A DNA stretch of 64,000 nt, from the NCBI GenBank assembly GCA_036852015.1, contig JAANDG010000025.1:372001-436000 (forward strand), read 5' to 3'. Source of the stretch: Pelodera strongyloides (Eukaryota > Nematoda > Chromadorea > Rhabditida > Rhabditidae). Positions within the stretch are counted from its first letter, which is position 1, and every line of letters begins with the position of its first letter. The position numbers were made by a program, and so were the translations under genes. The notes under the pieces are model-generated. The model was not told where the DNA came from. It did not search any database and saw only the letters and a list, made by a program, of their open reading frames with translations. Positions 43,291 through 53,987 of this stretch are shown here, piece after piece.

Positions 43291-45459
43291 GAATACTATG
43301 AAAAACTACAAATTCGACGATTACACAATCCCCATGAAAATAGGTGCAATTGAAGGTTTCATTTTTTGATAGCCAGGATTTTTACTGGTTATCGAAAACA
43401 TTACCAGCTAATGGAAGCAAATAATATGTAAATGTAATAATTGCGAATGTAGAAGTTTCAGTTCCAGCTTCAGTTTCAGTGAACAACTATGCAAAAACTC
43501 GCCTAATCGGCGCGATATCGTCGAAGTAGCGCGGCTCCTGCGCAAGAGCTTTGCGGAGCAATTACTAAGGAGGCTGTGTAGCAATTGATTCAAAAAAATG
43601 GTGTCCATATCGTCCATCCGTCCAAGGCTTACTAGTGGTTCGGGATAGATCTAGCTAGGTTCCACTATACTATCTTCAATTTCCATTCATTCATTCATTC
43701 TTTGATTCATTATGTATCGTTTTCAAAACTTAGCCAACCCCCATATTTCAATCTAAAGTTCAGGCATGCGGCATGCGTGATGCAATCCTGACCGTATGGG
43801 TACACTTTTTCTAAACAGAAAGCGTAGGTAGACTTTAAGTAGTTATTACAGTTTGTGGTTCGTGTTCTGAGCTTGGGGATCACGTTGAAAATAAATTTTG
43901 CGTAGAATTTAATTATTAAATTACGCAATTACGAGTTCGTGCAGCTTTTTCAACAGACTTGTACTTTCGGGGTTCATTTTAGAAAGGAAATAGAGCAGAC
44001 GATGATGCAATTCTTTGAGTTTACACACCTATAACACGCACGTGGTTTTGAAACTGAATTATATAACTGTATATAAATTATTATATACAGTATGATTATG
44101 CCTTTCTATGTTTGGTATGTACCCAACAAAGCGGTAAGGTACGTGGTTTTGAAACTGATGATGAACATTCTGTGCAAGTATGGAGGCCGGATGAGCTTAC
44201 ACAATTTGCACACAATGCATAATACTGCAGGTGCCTATTGTTGGTCATATACGTTTAAAAACCGCTAGCGCTGAAACTTTTTTGGTAGTTGCAGTATGCA
44301 AAGTATGCAAAGCAAGGTATAACTATAACTCTGCGAAATCTCCCCTCTTTTTTTACCCAAACAATTTCTGACATTTTAAACATTTCACAAGTAAAAAACT
44401 ATTTCCCATCGGGAAGCGTTCGTGCTTTATTCGTATTAGTTTAAAAGGTCGCGGTTATTTTGGGAAGAGATACTACACTACAGGATATTGGGCAATTTCA
44501 GGCCTTGATAGAGGAGAGATAATTCAAAAGCAATTTTCAGAAACTCTCACTTAGCTATCTTAAATAGCACCGTTGAAGCGCTCGTCAATCAGGCGCACTA
44601 ATTTTACACACGTTGTGCTAAACTACATTTGTTAGCTTGTGATTTCCAGTGTTAAAGCGGTAGGGCACGTGGTTTTGTGAAAAGTAGACTGGGCAACATC
44701 ATTTCCGTGTATTATATGCAAATTGTAGCTCGTCGTATGGCGCTCAGGGGAGTACAGAAATTTGCACACAATACATGGAAATGTAGTTATCTCACAAACC
44801 GCGCAATCGCTTTCGCCTTGATTTATTGAACACCCTGGGCCCTGGGGCCATATTAACCACTCCGATTCGCTCGGGTAAATATTCCCTGGGGACAGCAAAT
44901 ATCATTCTAATGTGAGACACACAGAGAAAGCGACGGGGAATTCCCCATGGGGAGCTGAGTGAGCCTAGCAAGCGGGAGAGGATCGACGTAAACTGTCCCG
45001 AAGTACGCCGTACCGGGAAAACAACGTAATCACACTGTTTGTACAAATAAAAACTCACAAACTAGCGCAAATGGTACCATGCGTTCTCTTTCCCTTCCTT
45101 ATACCCTTATATCATCCCTTGAATGTTCTAAATTAATTAATCGCGGCAAATTTTTTCTATTTCCTCTATTTCCTGATTGTCCATATCGAACGCCGGTTCG
45201 CCTAATAAAATGAATAGTTTAGAGGTAATTCGACGAAAAGTTTTGGCATCTCATAATGACGACGACGACTCTCGTATTTGCATAGTAAAGGACAGACGAG
45301 GTCAATTTTGAGGTTTTTTGCCTGAAACCCTAAAAGGTTAATGCAGAGAATAGCGCACACAGAGAACGACTATGGATCATTGCTATTTGAATGCAATTTT
45401 TTTGCACGCAATTTCGCTGCCTTTTTATTCCGCAATTGCTATTTTAGTTCTTTGACTTT
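43291..45459. other. Gene-poor spacer with CACGTGG-family copies
   Basis: Half-copies of family B near 44035-44055 and 44126-44250 (ACGTGGTTTTGAAACTG). No gene called; frames at 44632-45058 overlap family B sequence. The 44815-45000 stretch is GC-richer but has no recognisable product. Confidence 0.4.
44652..44813. repeat. CACGTGG-family element
   Basis: TTAAAGCGGTAGGGCACGTGG at the left; internal TGTATTATATGCAAATTG and its counterpart TTTGCACACAATACATGG; right end CACAAACCGCGCAATCGC. The right TTAA is lost. Confidence 0.7.
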
Positions 45460-45646
45460 TTACAGCGACATTTTTTTTGAAATGCACCGTAGACAACTGA
45501 ACTCTTATATGTTTATGCAAATTTGCTGGAATTTAGCTCAATTTTTTAATTTATGTTCACTTGCATTAGATAAGCAGCGTAAGTAAGAATACTGGTTAAC
45601 TGGTGTACTCGATGTGTTTCAAAAACCGGCCGGCATTTCGCTTTAA
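45460..45646. repeat. CCGGCCGG-type TTAA MITE (family A, type I), left end worn
   Basis: The right end is intact (AAACCGGCCGGCATTTCGC then TTTAA), with GGTGTACTCGATGTG before it. The left end survives only as TTTTTGAAATGCACCG. Confidence 0.75.
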
Positions 45647-46361
45647 CTCATTAGGAGAGTAGCTTGTTGCTTCCTTCTTAAAGGAACATTCTGTTTGTAT
45701 CGCGAGCTCATGAACTATTGGTGAAACCACGCCATGTACGTGACCGCACGAAGTACTCACGTCAGTGAATCAATGAGTTTATTGAGGTTGCAATGTACAA
45801 TTAGCCGTTTTTCCTTCGTATTATACTGTACTTTAGATATGACGGCATTTTTCCCCCACCTCACCACCAAATTAGGAAAAACTGTCACATCATACGATTA
45901 CAAGCTTAACTATGGCGAAACACTCAAGCCTACTGGCGAATTATTTGCAACAAGCCGTTACTCTTTTCTTATAAAGGAACCTCAAGCTTATCGTTAAATG
46001 CGGCTTAAATTGCCAACCTGTTCATCATCATTTTATATGATGCACACTTGTATTATTATATATAATGTGTCAATAATTATTATTATATATAATGTGTCAA
46101 TAATTATTATTATATAAATTAGCGGTCACTGAATGCCGCCGTGCGACTCAGAAACTCACTAATTACCGTAACACGTCCAAAACGGCCTAGCTGAGATCGC
46201 CAATTATAATACATTTCCTGTTTACTGTGGGATTGCAACATTTAATTAAACCATTATGTTTCCCCGAGCTGTCAAAACTGTCGATTAGAATTCCGCTGAA
46301 AATGTCATTCGTACAGCCGAACAACGAGATTTTTCTATATTTGAGCTAGACAATAAACCGA
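45647..46361. other. Spacer with an AT microsatellite
   Basis: Around 46054-46116 a 27-bp unit (TATATAATGTGTCAATAATTA) is repeated in tandem about twice with a partial third. Frames near 45734-45997 are not supported by splice sites or recognisable sequence. Confidence 0.45.
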
Positions 46362-46671
46362 TTACAGTTTTGAAGAGATTGACTCAGAGATCTGCGCTTC
46401 CGCTTGTTTATAAACTTGCAAAATCTTCTCATTTGACACTTTCTTTTGTTCCATTTCTTGTGGAATTGTATTGGTTATAAAAGACGAACGGGATTCAAAC
46501 CCAGACGCGTATTTGTGCAAATCATACTTGGAAATCGCCACAAAAATATATTTTCGTATGTCTCCAAACGCGACAAATCTGACAACTACGAATGAAAGAT
46601 GAAATTCCAAAAGTCGATCATTTTGTACTTGAGAAAATGTACACAAAATATGTGACAAATCGACACAATAC
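46362..46671 (-). CDS. Candidate terminal exon, 102 aa, unrecognised
   Basis: On the minus strand a T-rich tract and GCTTCTTTAG lead into a frame that stays open for 102 codons to TAA at 46362. It starts YCVDLSHILCTF and ends KILQVYKQAEAQISESISSKL-type sequence with a charged, helical tail. No start codon belongs to it with confidence and no upstream exon is identified. The frame includes a GGTTTGAATCC word like those of the tRNA-like sites, so part may be repeat-derived. Confidence 0.3.
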
Positions 46672-48159
46672 CTAAAGAAGCAAAAAAAAAACTGATTTGT
46701 TTTGACTACAGTAAGCCTAGGTCTTGGGCCGGGGTTTTTTTCTGCGGAAACTCCCACTGCGATTTTCACATGAAAAGAGTCCGAGCCTTTCAGTTCAGGT
46801 TTTAAAAATTTGTGAATGAGAACGGAACGTCTTTTTTTAGTTTAAATGTTTCAAACTAGGAAGTGACTATTATTCTTTGTCGTTTTTCTCCTTTCGTACG
46901 TAGAACCATAACGAAGCCCTATACTGCCGAATAGGTTTTGTTCCGCACTTGCACTTGCACCCACAAATATAACTTAAAGATACGTATTAACAAAGTAATA
47001 TATATTGGGCAATCAACATGTTTTCAATACGTGGGTTGTTATGAAGTAGAACAATGGCCGAACTAGGCAACGTGACACCGAATGTCAAATAAAGCTTAAA
47101 GACAAGCAAGCTTTAAATTTGGAAGGTGTTTCGCAAACCTTGCGGAAAAGCTGCCAAACACAGCAGAATGAATAGTCAACCTATTAGCAACAAGAGTAGG
47201 ATGGGCGTCCGGAATTTGTTATGTATATACCCATCTCATAAACGTTTGCTCATTATCATTTACATACATCCATTATGGGAATCTTGTAAGATGTTTAGAA
47301 AGAATTTTTACGACCGAAGCGCCAAGTTGCGAACTGCCTGCGATGCTTCGGAGCAGGCGGTCGTGAAGAGCAAGACAGCATAGCCAGTCTTCCAGCGTCT
47401 CCCGGTTTTAAGTCTCCCGGTGGTCCATCTGCTCGGGAAGATGATTTATCTATCTCCACCTGGGTGGCTACCAATTTTTACACCATTGATAGCATCAACT
47501 GGGAATCGAACCGGCGACCCATGGACAACCCCAATCTTATGGCGTAGCAGTATATCGCTAGTCTCTGTCATATCTCCGTTCGTCTACAAAAGGTGAGCAA
47601 GCTTTCCAAACAATGTCACTTGCAACATTTACCCCAAAAATTTGCTTCCCTCTCTTGCTTTTTTTCCCCGTCGTATCCTTGAGCTGCTACAAAAACGTCC
47701 GAACGCTTGCGTAACGTGCACAATAACATTTGAGGTACAAAGTTTGTCTACTTCAGACTGCAACCGTCTAGAATGGTTCGCTTAAGACTATGCGATTTTA
47801 CCACCCCGTGGATAGTGCAATTTGAATACGCAAGTAAAGACGAATACAAAAAATATTCCCAAAACGTAAACATAAATGCGAACACGCCATATTCCGCTAC
47901 AAAACAATGGCAAAGACTACGAGGTCCAGATCATATTTGGAAGTATTTTTTAGTTAAATAATTCGGACCATAGTAAAATCCAGGTGCGTAGTGGAAGCCA
48001 TTAAATGAATTCTCTGAGAACTGGAACGTTTATTGCACCACAAATATATTATATAAGGTGTTCTTTCTTATAGTTCAGCAACGCAACTCGACGAATAAAC
48101 GCCATAAATCTTTATAATAGGAAGTAAATATACATAGAGCACTACATAATGAGTCAAAG
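46672..48159. other. Spacer, weak coding hints
   Basis: A tRNA-like GGTTCGATTCC word lies on the minus strand at 47502-47512. Apart from the small candidate at 47773 nothing is supported. Confidence 0.4.
47773..47961 (+). CDS. Candidate small protein, 62 aa
   Basis: CTACTTCAG ends 22 bases or fewer before the ATG, as for trans-spliced genes, and the frame (MVRLRLCDFTTPWIVQFEYA...) is polar and rich in Tyr, Asn and Lys, ending KYFLVK. An AATAAA lies at 48094-48099. It has no signal peptide or known motif. Length alone does not rule out chance. Confidence 0.25.
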   Translation: MVRLRLCDFTTPWIVQFEYASKDEYKKYSQNVNINANTPYSATKQWQRLRGPDHIWKYFLVK

Positions 48160-48275
48160 CAAAGCGGTATGACACATGGTTTGTGACGTGAGCACTAAAC
48201 ATTTGCATATAATTCATGGAAATGCAGTAGTCCATAGTCCATACACATTACAAACCACGTGTCAAGTAGCTTTAA
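48160..48275. repeat. CACGTGG-family element
   Basis: AAAGCGGTATGACACATGG and TTTGTGACGTG at the left pair with CACAAACCACGTGTCA-like sequence and GTAGCTTTAA at the right; inside is TTTGCATATAATTCATGG. Directly followed by AAGGAATAGTTCAAAC, possibly another TTAA-family arm. Confidence 0.75.
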
Positions 48276-48506
48276 AGGAATAGTTCAAACTCACTGTCAG
48301 GCGTACAATTACTAGCTCACTTTTGCTCGGCCCAATATTTACGACGTTGAACGCAACGAGTTTTCTCTTTGTAGACTCTTCTCATAAGGACAACCAATAC
48401 ACTTTCTCATATCGTTTTTAACTACGGTATCCGCTATTGACAATCTACGCAATTTTATAACTATGTCTTACGTTCCCAGACACTACGCAAACACACTGAT
48501 ACTTTT

Positions 48507-48689
48507 TTAAAGCGGAATACCGGCCGGTTTTTGAAACGCATCTCAAGTGCTTGAATTCCTATTCATTTATGCAAGGTGGGGTCTAATTGGGGTCTAGTTT
48601 TTATTCTAATTTTTGCTCATTTGCATATGCTGCCTAAGACAGCAGTTATACGCAATGCGTTTCAAAAACCGACCGGTATTTCGCTTTAA
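48507..48689. repeat. CCGGCCGG-type TTAA MITE (family A, type II)
   Basis: Complete: TTAAAGCGGAATACCGGCCG to ACCGACCGGTATTTCGC then TTTAA, interior GGGGTCTAATTGGGGTC. Confidence 0.92.
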
Positions 48690-49079
48690 GAACATGCTGG
48701 GCCCAGTTCTTGGAAGAAAAAACGCGCATAATATTACAACAAGAATAAAAAATAATCCTCGTCGTCAAAACGAAATACTGATCTTTTGGTGCAAAGAGTG
48801 TTTAAAAAGTATGCAGACAGACAACATGCGTTGACACAAATCGCGCCTGTCAAAAATGCATTATTTTGATGCGACAGTCATGTCTTCTATCTATGTAGGC
48901 ATTAATATTATGCGAACATGGTTGGTTGCTATAAAAATATGCTAATCGTAGTATTAGTGTCAGACTTACATTAAAAATAAATGCTAAACGGCAATAAAAA
49001 ATGACGCACACAAAATGTATCCGCGTTTTAAACGTTCATCATCAAATATACATGTAAAGAAAAAAACCTCATTTTTTTA

Positions 49080-49248
49080 CAAAATACCGGTCGGTTTTGA
49101 AACACATCTACGGCATTCTTATGCAGCCTATGTAAATGATCATAAATTGCAATAAAAAAATCGAGCTAAATCAAGCAAATTAGCGCAAATACGGAGGAAT
49201 TCAGTTGTCCACGATGCATTTCAGAAAACGGCCGATATTTCGCTTTAA
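49080..49248. repeat. CCGGCCGG-type TTAA MITE (family A, type I)
   Basis: CAAAATACCGGTCGG at the left, GGCCGATATTTCGC then TTTAA at the right, core GAGCTAAATCAAGC. It is followed 12 bases later by a family B element. Confidence 0.82.
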
Positions 49249-49259
49249 ATGAAATAATT

Positions 49260-49390
49260 TTAAAGCGGTATGATACGTGTTTTGTCTACCGTATACTGTG
49301 TGCCATTTGTAAAATGGCACACAATTAAATAGGTAATACACAGGAATGCCGTTGTACAACATACATCACAAGCCACGCGAGAGGACTCTA
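49260..49390. repeat. CACGTGG-family element
   Basis: TTAAAGCGGTATGATACGTG at the left and ACATCACAAGCCACGCGAG at the right, with a central GTGCCATTTGTAAAATGGCAC hairpin. The right TTAA is missing. Confidence 0.75.
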
Positions 49391-50714
49391 TTGTTTAAAT
49401 TGCTCTCCCTACTTACTCTAGCCTAGCCTATACCCATACGGTAAGGTTGAGGACTTGAGACAGAACTTCGCGTACCTAAAAGAGGACTTAGCTTGTGGTT
49501 TGATATTGAGACCATATTTGAATTTGAGTTAGTTTACACTTAATAAGAATAAGCACAAACTAACGATCGTGAAGTGACCCCGACCGTTTAACCGCCGTGT
49601 TTCTAGCTAATTGACATTTGCCTAAATAAATATCATATTGCTCGTACATACTACTGTATTCTAAAACTAAACCATGTGTGTCAGTACCGCTGCGATCCGG
49701 ATCATAATAGGATAATAATAATAAGAAAAATGCACTTCCTTCATGTCTTATCGTAATTTTTCACTAGTTAGTTATAGGTCTAAATATTATGCGAAAAGTG
49801 CAATTGTTGAGTCAATTACGCACCCTGAAAGCCTGAAAGGACAAAAGTTTTTGTCTGTTTTAGCAGACTTACAAGTAGCAAAACTCTCTAATACATGGTT
49901 AGACGTTTCGTGTAATCTCACTAAAATATTAAAGGGTCGGGCTCATGAGAAAAACATTTTTTTTTACCATAGTATTCCGGTTATTCGAGTTAAGAAATAC
50001 ACAGAAAGGCACGCGAGAATGCAACTGTCCTGCTTTTCAAAACCACGCAGCATAGCGCTTGAAGACCACGGGGTAAATACCAAGTAGAGTCCTCAAGACG
50101 AGATCGGGCGTCTTGTGAAAATGTGTTCTATGAAGACAAAGGTTATTGTAAGCACAAAATAATCAGCTGTGAAAAAGCGCTTGAGACCAAAAGGTACCCT
50201 AACCACAGGGTTGGTGCGGTACTGCCACTACCATGAAAATACCATGTCCTTTACAATGTATTGGACAATCCTCGGGATTTCTAAGGCTCCGCACGTGTCT
50301 ACTGTACAATTACTACGGACGTCCCCCGTGGAGAGAGTACCCTTTGAATTTTTTCTGTTTACTATCAGTGCTGGAAACTTTCCTCCTAAACATTCAGATA
50401 TAGTGTTACCAAACAAACGCCCTAAATCCTAAATTGCACGTTGTTAACGAATTTTCTCAAATCAAAGCAACATAAGCCATAATTTCGATTAATTACAATT
50501 GCCCAAACCCGGCGCGCCAACCAATCACCGCCGGAAATTAGCATATGTAACAAACGTCATTGTTGTGTCGAAAACTACCCACGTACAATTGCAAAACGAA
50601 CTCTCATTTCCTCTCACACGTTTTTCACGGCACGGGACGCTCTTCTACCTGTATAACTAGAGTATTAATATGCTTGCATAATTAAAGTGAAATTGCAGTT
50701 CTAGGAAGGCAATT

Positions 50715-50750
50715 TAAGCCTAAGCCCAAGCCTAAGCCTAAGCCTAAGCA
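50715..50750 (+). repeat. Interstitial telomere-like tract (AAGCCT)n
   Basis: Six AAGCCT or AAGCCC units, the complement of TTAGGC, in the middle of spacer DNA. Shorter and cleaner than the tract at 9682. Confidence 0.85.
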
Positions 50751-51379
50751 GAGAAAACTTTAGCGGACCTTGTTCGTTAGTAAATGGTAATGTGACGGTT
50801 GCAAATGCTTGATAATAGTAAAACACCATCCTCTAATAACAATTGGAGCAGTGTACGCTTGCAATTTGAAATACAGATCGCTATGCTATGGGTACAAAAG
50901 AAGCCGGTTTTTCCACGGAAGCTCGTCCTTAGGTGCCAGTCCAGCATTACTATTTCCGTTTAAGAATATGTCTTTGCGTTAAGGTAGGCCGCTTACGGCA
51001 CCAATGAGTTGATAAGGTACTGCACACCATATACCCGCTATCAATGCGTTAATAACGTACTGCACAAGTGCACACCGTCTATGTCTACAGTACCAATGCG
51101 TTAATAAGTACTGCATCCCCCGGCCAAAACCACCACTTCTACAAATAAAATAGGAACTTAAATTTCAAAAGAAACGGCCAACGTCTAACTAGAAACTTTT
51201 TTCATTTCCGGCACTGGTCCTTCCGCTCGGTGGCCACCGTAGGCCAAATATAAACCACGACACAGACATTTTGATAGACAGGCCTTAAATAGCCCCTGGT
51301 ATATTACTTCACGCATGAGAATAGAAAGGTATGGAATGACCTTAACTTTATTTAGAAAATCCGGTTAAAGTTTGCAAAA

Positions 51380-51604
51380 TCAATGTATTAACATGGTAGA
51401 AATACAACCACCCTTGGCTAACAGGTATTTCTTCATATGTACAAGGACTCGTTGTATCCCTACTATTTTTGGGCCCCACTCACTATTGGACCACGACCTA
51501 CCCCCGGGTCCCAACCTTTTTGCACGTAATTCCTCATACGTTTTGCATAATTTAGACCAATTGGGACAATTATCAGAGGGCAATTGTCCTTTCGACGTGG
51601 CCAT
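51380..51604 (-). CDS. Candidate single-exon small protein, 74 aa
   Basis: An ATG-started frame on the minus strand (MATSKGQLPSDNCPNWSKLC...) in a GC-richer patch, with a polar, basic composition and three cysteines. The opposite strand is also open with 78 codons, so the strand is not settled. No splice leader acceptor, poly(A) signal or family is recognised. Confidence 0.2.
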   Translation of the reverse strand: MATSKGQLPSDNCPNWSKLCKTYEELRAKRLGPGGRSWSNSEWGPKIVGIQRVLVHMKKYLLAKGGCISTMLIH

Positions 51605-51755
51605 TTAGATGATGCTTTGGTCACAATTCAGTATTCCAGACGCACATTTTTGAAAAGGGAGTTTGGTCCCGTTTATAGGGGGGGGGGGACGTAGTACCAA
51701 GTGTCATTACCATACTACCCGCAGGACAAGCTGTCAGTATTAAAAAATTTCTTAG

Positions 51756-51936
51756 TTAAAGCAAAATACCGGCCGGTTTTTGAAACGCATCCTGTGCCAC
51801 ATAATTCTTTCCTATTTATGCTAGTTTGCTCGCATTTAACTCGATTTTTTATTCTATTTATGTTCATTTGCATAAGCTGCATAAGAATGCTGGTGTGTTG
51901 GATGTGTTTCAAAAAGCGGCTGGTATTTCTCTGTAA
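51756..51936. repeat. CCGGCCGG-type TTAA MITE (family A, type I)
   Basis: TTAAAGCAAAATACCGGCCG at the left, AAAAGCGGCTGGTATTTCTC at the right; core CGCATTTAACTCGATTTTTT. The right TTAA has become TGTAA. Confidence 0.85.
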
Positions 51937-53100
51937 CTTTCTATAGTGTTTACTAAGGAATCTGCACTTCATGTCAGCAGAACGTAGAGTTCCTTGCCTA
52001 ACCAGTTAATTTTGAACATACGAAAAGAATTCCAAAGGGCTTTATGTATGGCTCATCTCACATTTACTATCACTTGTTAGATTGTTTACATACACAATGA
52101 GTAGGGGTTTTTTTCTTGCACAACTTACATAAAAGATGAGTAAATCAGTTTTTTTGCACGAGATCACAGCTGAATGCACAGCAAAAAAAAATCAAGGAAA
52201 TTATTAAATTACGTCACAATTAAGCGTTCTTCAATTAACCAATTCATGCATCATATGCCTGAGCCACCCTGAATTCTTGAATACGATAGACCGTGGGAAA
52301 TTCAATGAGTGCAATTGCTAATTGCTTTAATTACTGGCGAGTAGAAACTTTTAAGAAGAGCTCGTGATCTAGTAAGCACGACAACCATAATGTCATGGGA
52401 AGTGCATAGCGAGCAGTGTCACTTTAAAGTGGTATGGAGCGTGGCTGTGTTCCGTTTTGTGCCACATCGTTTCAACACTCGCCAAGAAATACACCGTTTC
52501 CTAATTATATCTAGGTATGAATTTGCTTGAAGAACAACACATGGTCCACTCCTTAGAACAATATTTTAGTTATCCCATCTGTATTTATAGTGAATTGACT
52601 TAGTTTCTAGACATCTTTCTGTAACGTTGTCCATGTCCATGTGAAGTTTGACTCTTGGATAAAATTGTATATTTTCACCAAACTCCTTAATTCCCTTTAA
52701 TACTTTAAAGTGGTATGGCACCGGCACGTGGTTTGTGTAACACGTACTGGACAACTGGATCTCCATAGCGCTGCTTGTTTCCTTCCATAATGTCTCACCC
52801 ATCAAAATCACTTTTCCAAAACACACATTGTAATTAATTTTCTTGCTCACAACATATGTTTGGTCAAAGTTACTTCTGCGGCGAACTCGTTCCAAACCAA
52901 GGCGGCACGGGCACGGAACTCAACTAGGCGGGGCCCACATGGCTTTGGGTATTAACAAAAAGGGGGTTGGAACAAGCGTTCCGAGTTATCAGCAAATAGT
53001 AGCCATTGTATGAATTTCCCTCCCCTCGTCTGGGTGTCTCTCCAAATTCGCGTGCTCGCAGGCGCTCTCTACCCCAAGCCCCGCCTTCCCGCGGTTGCAA
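51937..53100. other. Spacer and upstream region of the six-cysteine gene
   Basis: Two family B left arms (AAAGTGGTATGGAGCGTGG near 52427; AAAGTGGTATGGCACCGG near 52706). From about 53040 the DNA becomes GC-rich with CCCCGCC and CGCGGTTGC, which fits a core promoter region. Confidence 0.45.
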
Positions 53101-53106
53101 TATAAA
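53101..53106 (+). promoter_or_regulatory. TATA box of the six-cysteine secreted gene
   Basis: TATAAA preceded by a GC-rich stretch and about 200 bases upstream of the ATG at 53305. An acceptor-like CCCACAG about 30 bases before the ATG may take a spliced leader. Confidence 0.5.
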
Positions 53107-53304
53107 GGGGAGGCGCGAGCCGTAGAAAGGCGAATCCAGTCGGATAAACCACCTTTCTATTTGACAAGCTTCGGTGAATACAGTACTCATAACTACCCTT
53201 GTCGTACCTTGTGACCACTGTGACATCGTCTGACACCGTCTGACACTCTTTACTCCCGAATTCAAATTCCCACAGGTTACTGTACTTAAGCACATTCCAC
53301 AAAA

Positions 53305-53987
53305 ATGTGCACTACTTCATCAGCGATCAACGCTTTCGTCGCTCTAATTCTCTCCCTAATGATCACGTCCACTAATGGACTTTCATGCTACGTTACAGAT
53401 GAAGAAGTGAGTTTATATTAACAATCGTCTTACAGTAGACCTAATTAGTCTACTTGTGGATTACGGTGGATCTGTGTGCAGTTTAATTAAGCCAGTCCCA
53501 ACTTTTACCTTGTCTCTTGCAGGGCTCAATTTACGAGGAAACAAACGATTCATGGAAATACTGCGTAATATTACCAAAGAGCGGCGAAAAGGAAGGCTCT
53601 ATGTTCGGTGTTGGACCCAGTGAAGAGACTTTGAGCTATGCCGATGCAGCATTCGGACAAAACGATAAGATCTACAAAGTGCTGAGCATTTGCGTTTACG
53701 AGGTGAGCATACGGTACTTATCAAAATTTGCATCCTGTGGAGCTTCGTAAAAAGCTGAGACTCACTTCTGAACTTGAATACGATTAAAAAAAGCAAATCC
53801 ATAAAATTACTCTTTCCAGATGTACGACTGGCCTACGAATCCCAAATTCGTGCACCTCAACGCCGAGTTCCAGTTTCGATGCATTTGCAACTACAATTTC
53901 TGCAATAGACAGATGAACTTTGGAGCTTACTTGAAAGGTCTACGAAAAGATCAACAACAAGCGCCCGAAGCAACGGTAGCTGTATGA
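53305..53987 (+). CDS. Secreted six-cysteine Ly6/three-finger-like protein, 149 aa
   Basis: Exons 53305-53406, 53523-53702 and 53820-53987 join in phase 0 through short GT-AG introns. Residues 1-25 form a signal peptide (hydrophobic AFVALILSLMITS); the mature chain starts near LSCYV. Six mature cysteines lie at 28, 48, 91, 115, 117 and 122, the last two forming C-N-Y-N-F-C-N, which fits the C-x4-C-N signature closing Ly6/uPAR three-finger folds. Canonical Ly6 domains have eight to ten cysteines, so this would be a reduced or nematode-specific version, and the fold is inference. The tail (123-149) is polar with no GPI signal or membrane segment, so the protein is probably released. Codon choice is clearly coding. 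Partners are unknown. Confidence 0.85.

Larger units (their letters stand above)
49391..51755. other. Gene-poor spacer with small arrays
   Basis: Holds a solitary TTAAAGGGTCGGGCTCATG arm at 49930, the telomere-like tract at 50715, and an imperfect three-unit array at 50998-51115 (AATGCGTTAATAA-GTACTGCA). A run of nine or ten G bases lies near 51680. Frames near 49743-50430 lack supporting features. Confidence 0.45.

Noticed and set aside
43400..43620. Leucine/serine-rich minus-strand frame of 69 codons
   Set aside because: Composition follows a short CAGTTTCAGTTCCAG-like repeat; no acceptor, donor or homologous features.
52924..53302. Minus-strand frames of 77-123 codons upstream of the six-cysteine gene
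   Set aside because: They overlap the GC-rich promoter and 5' region of the clearly coding plus-strand gene, and have no splice sites or recognisable sequence.
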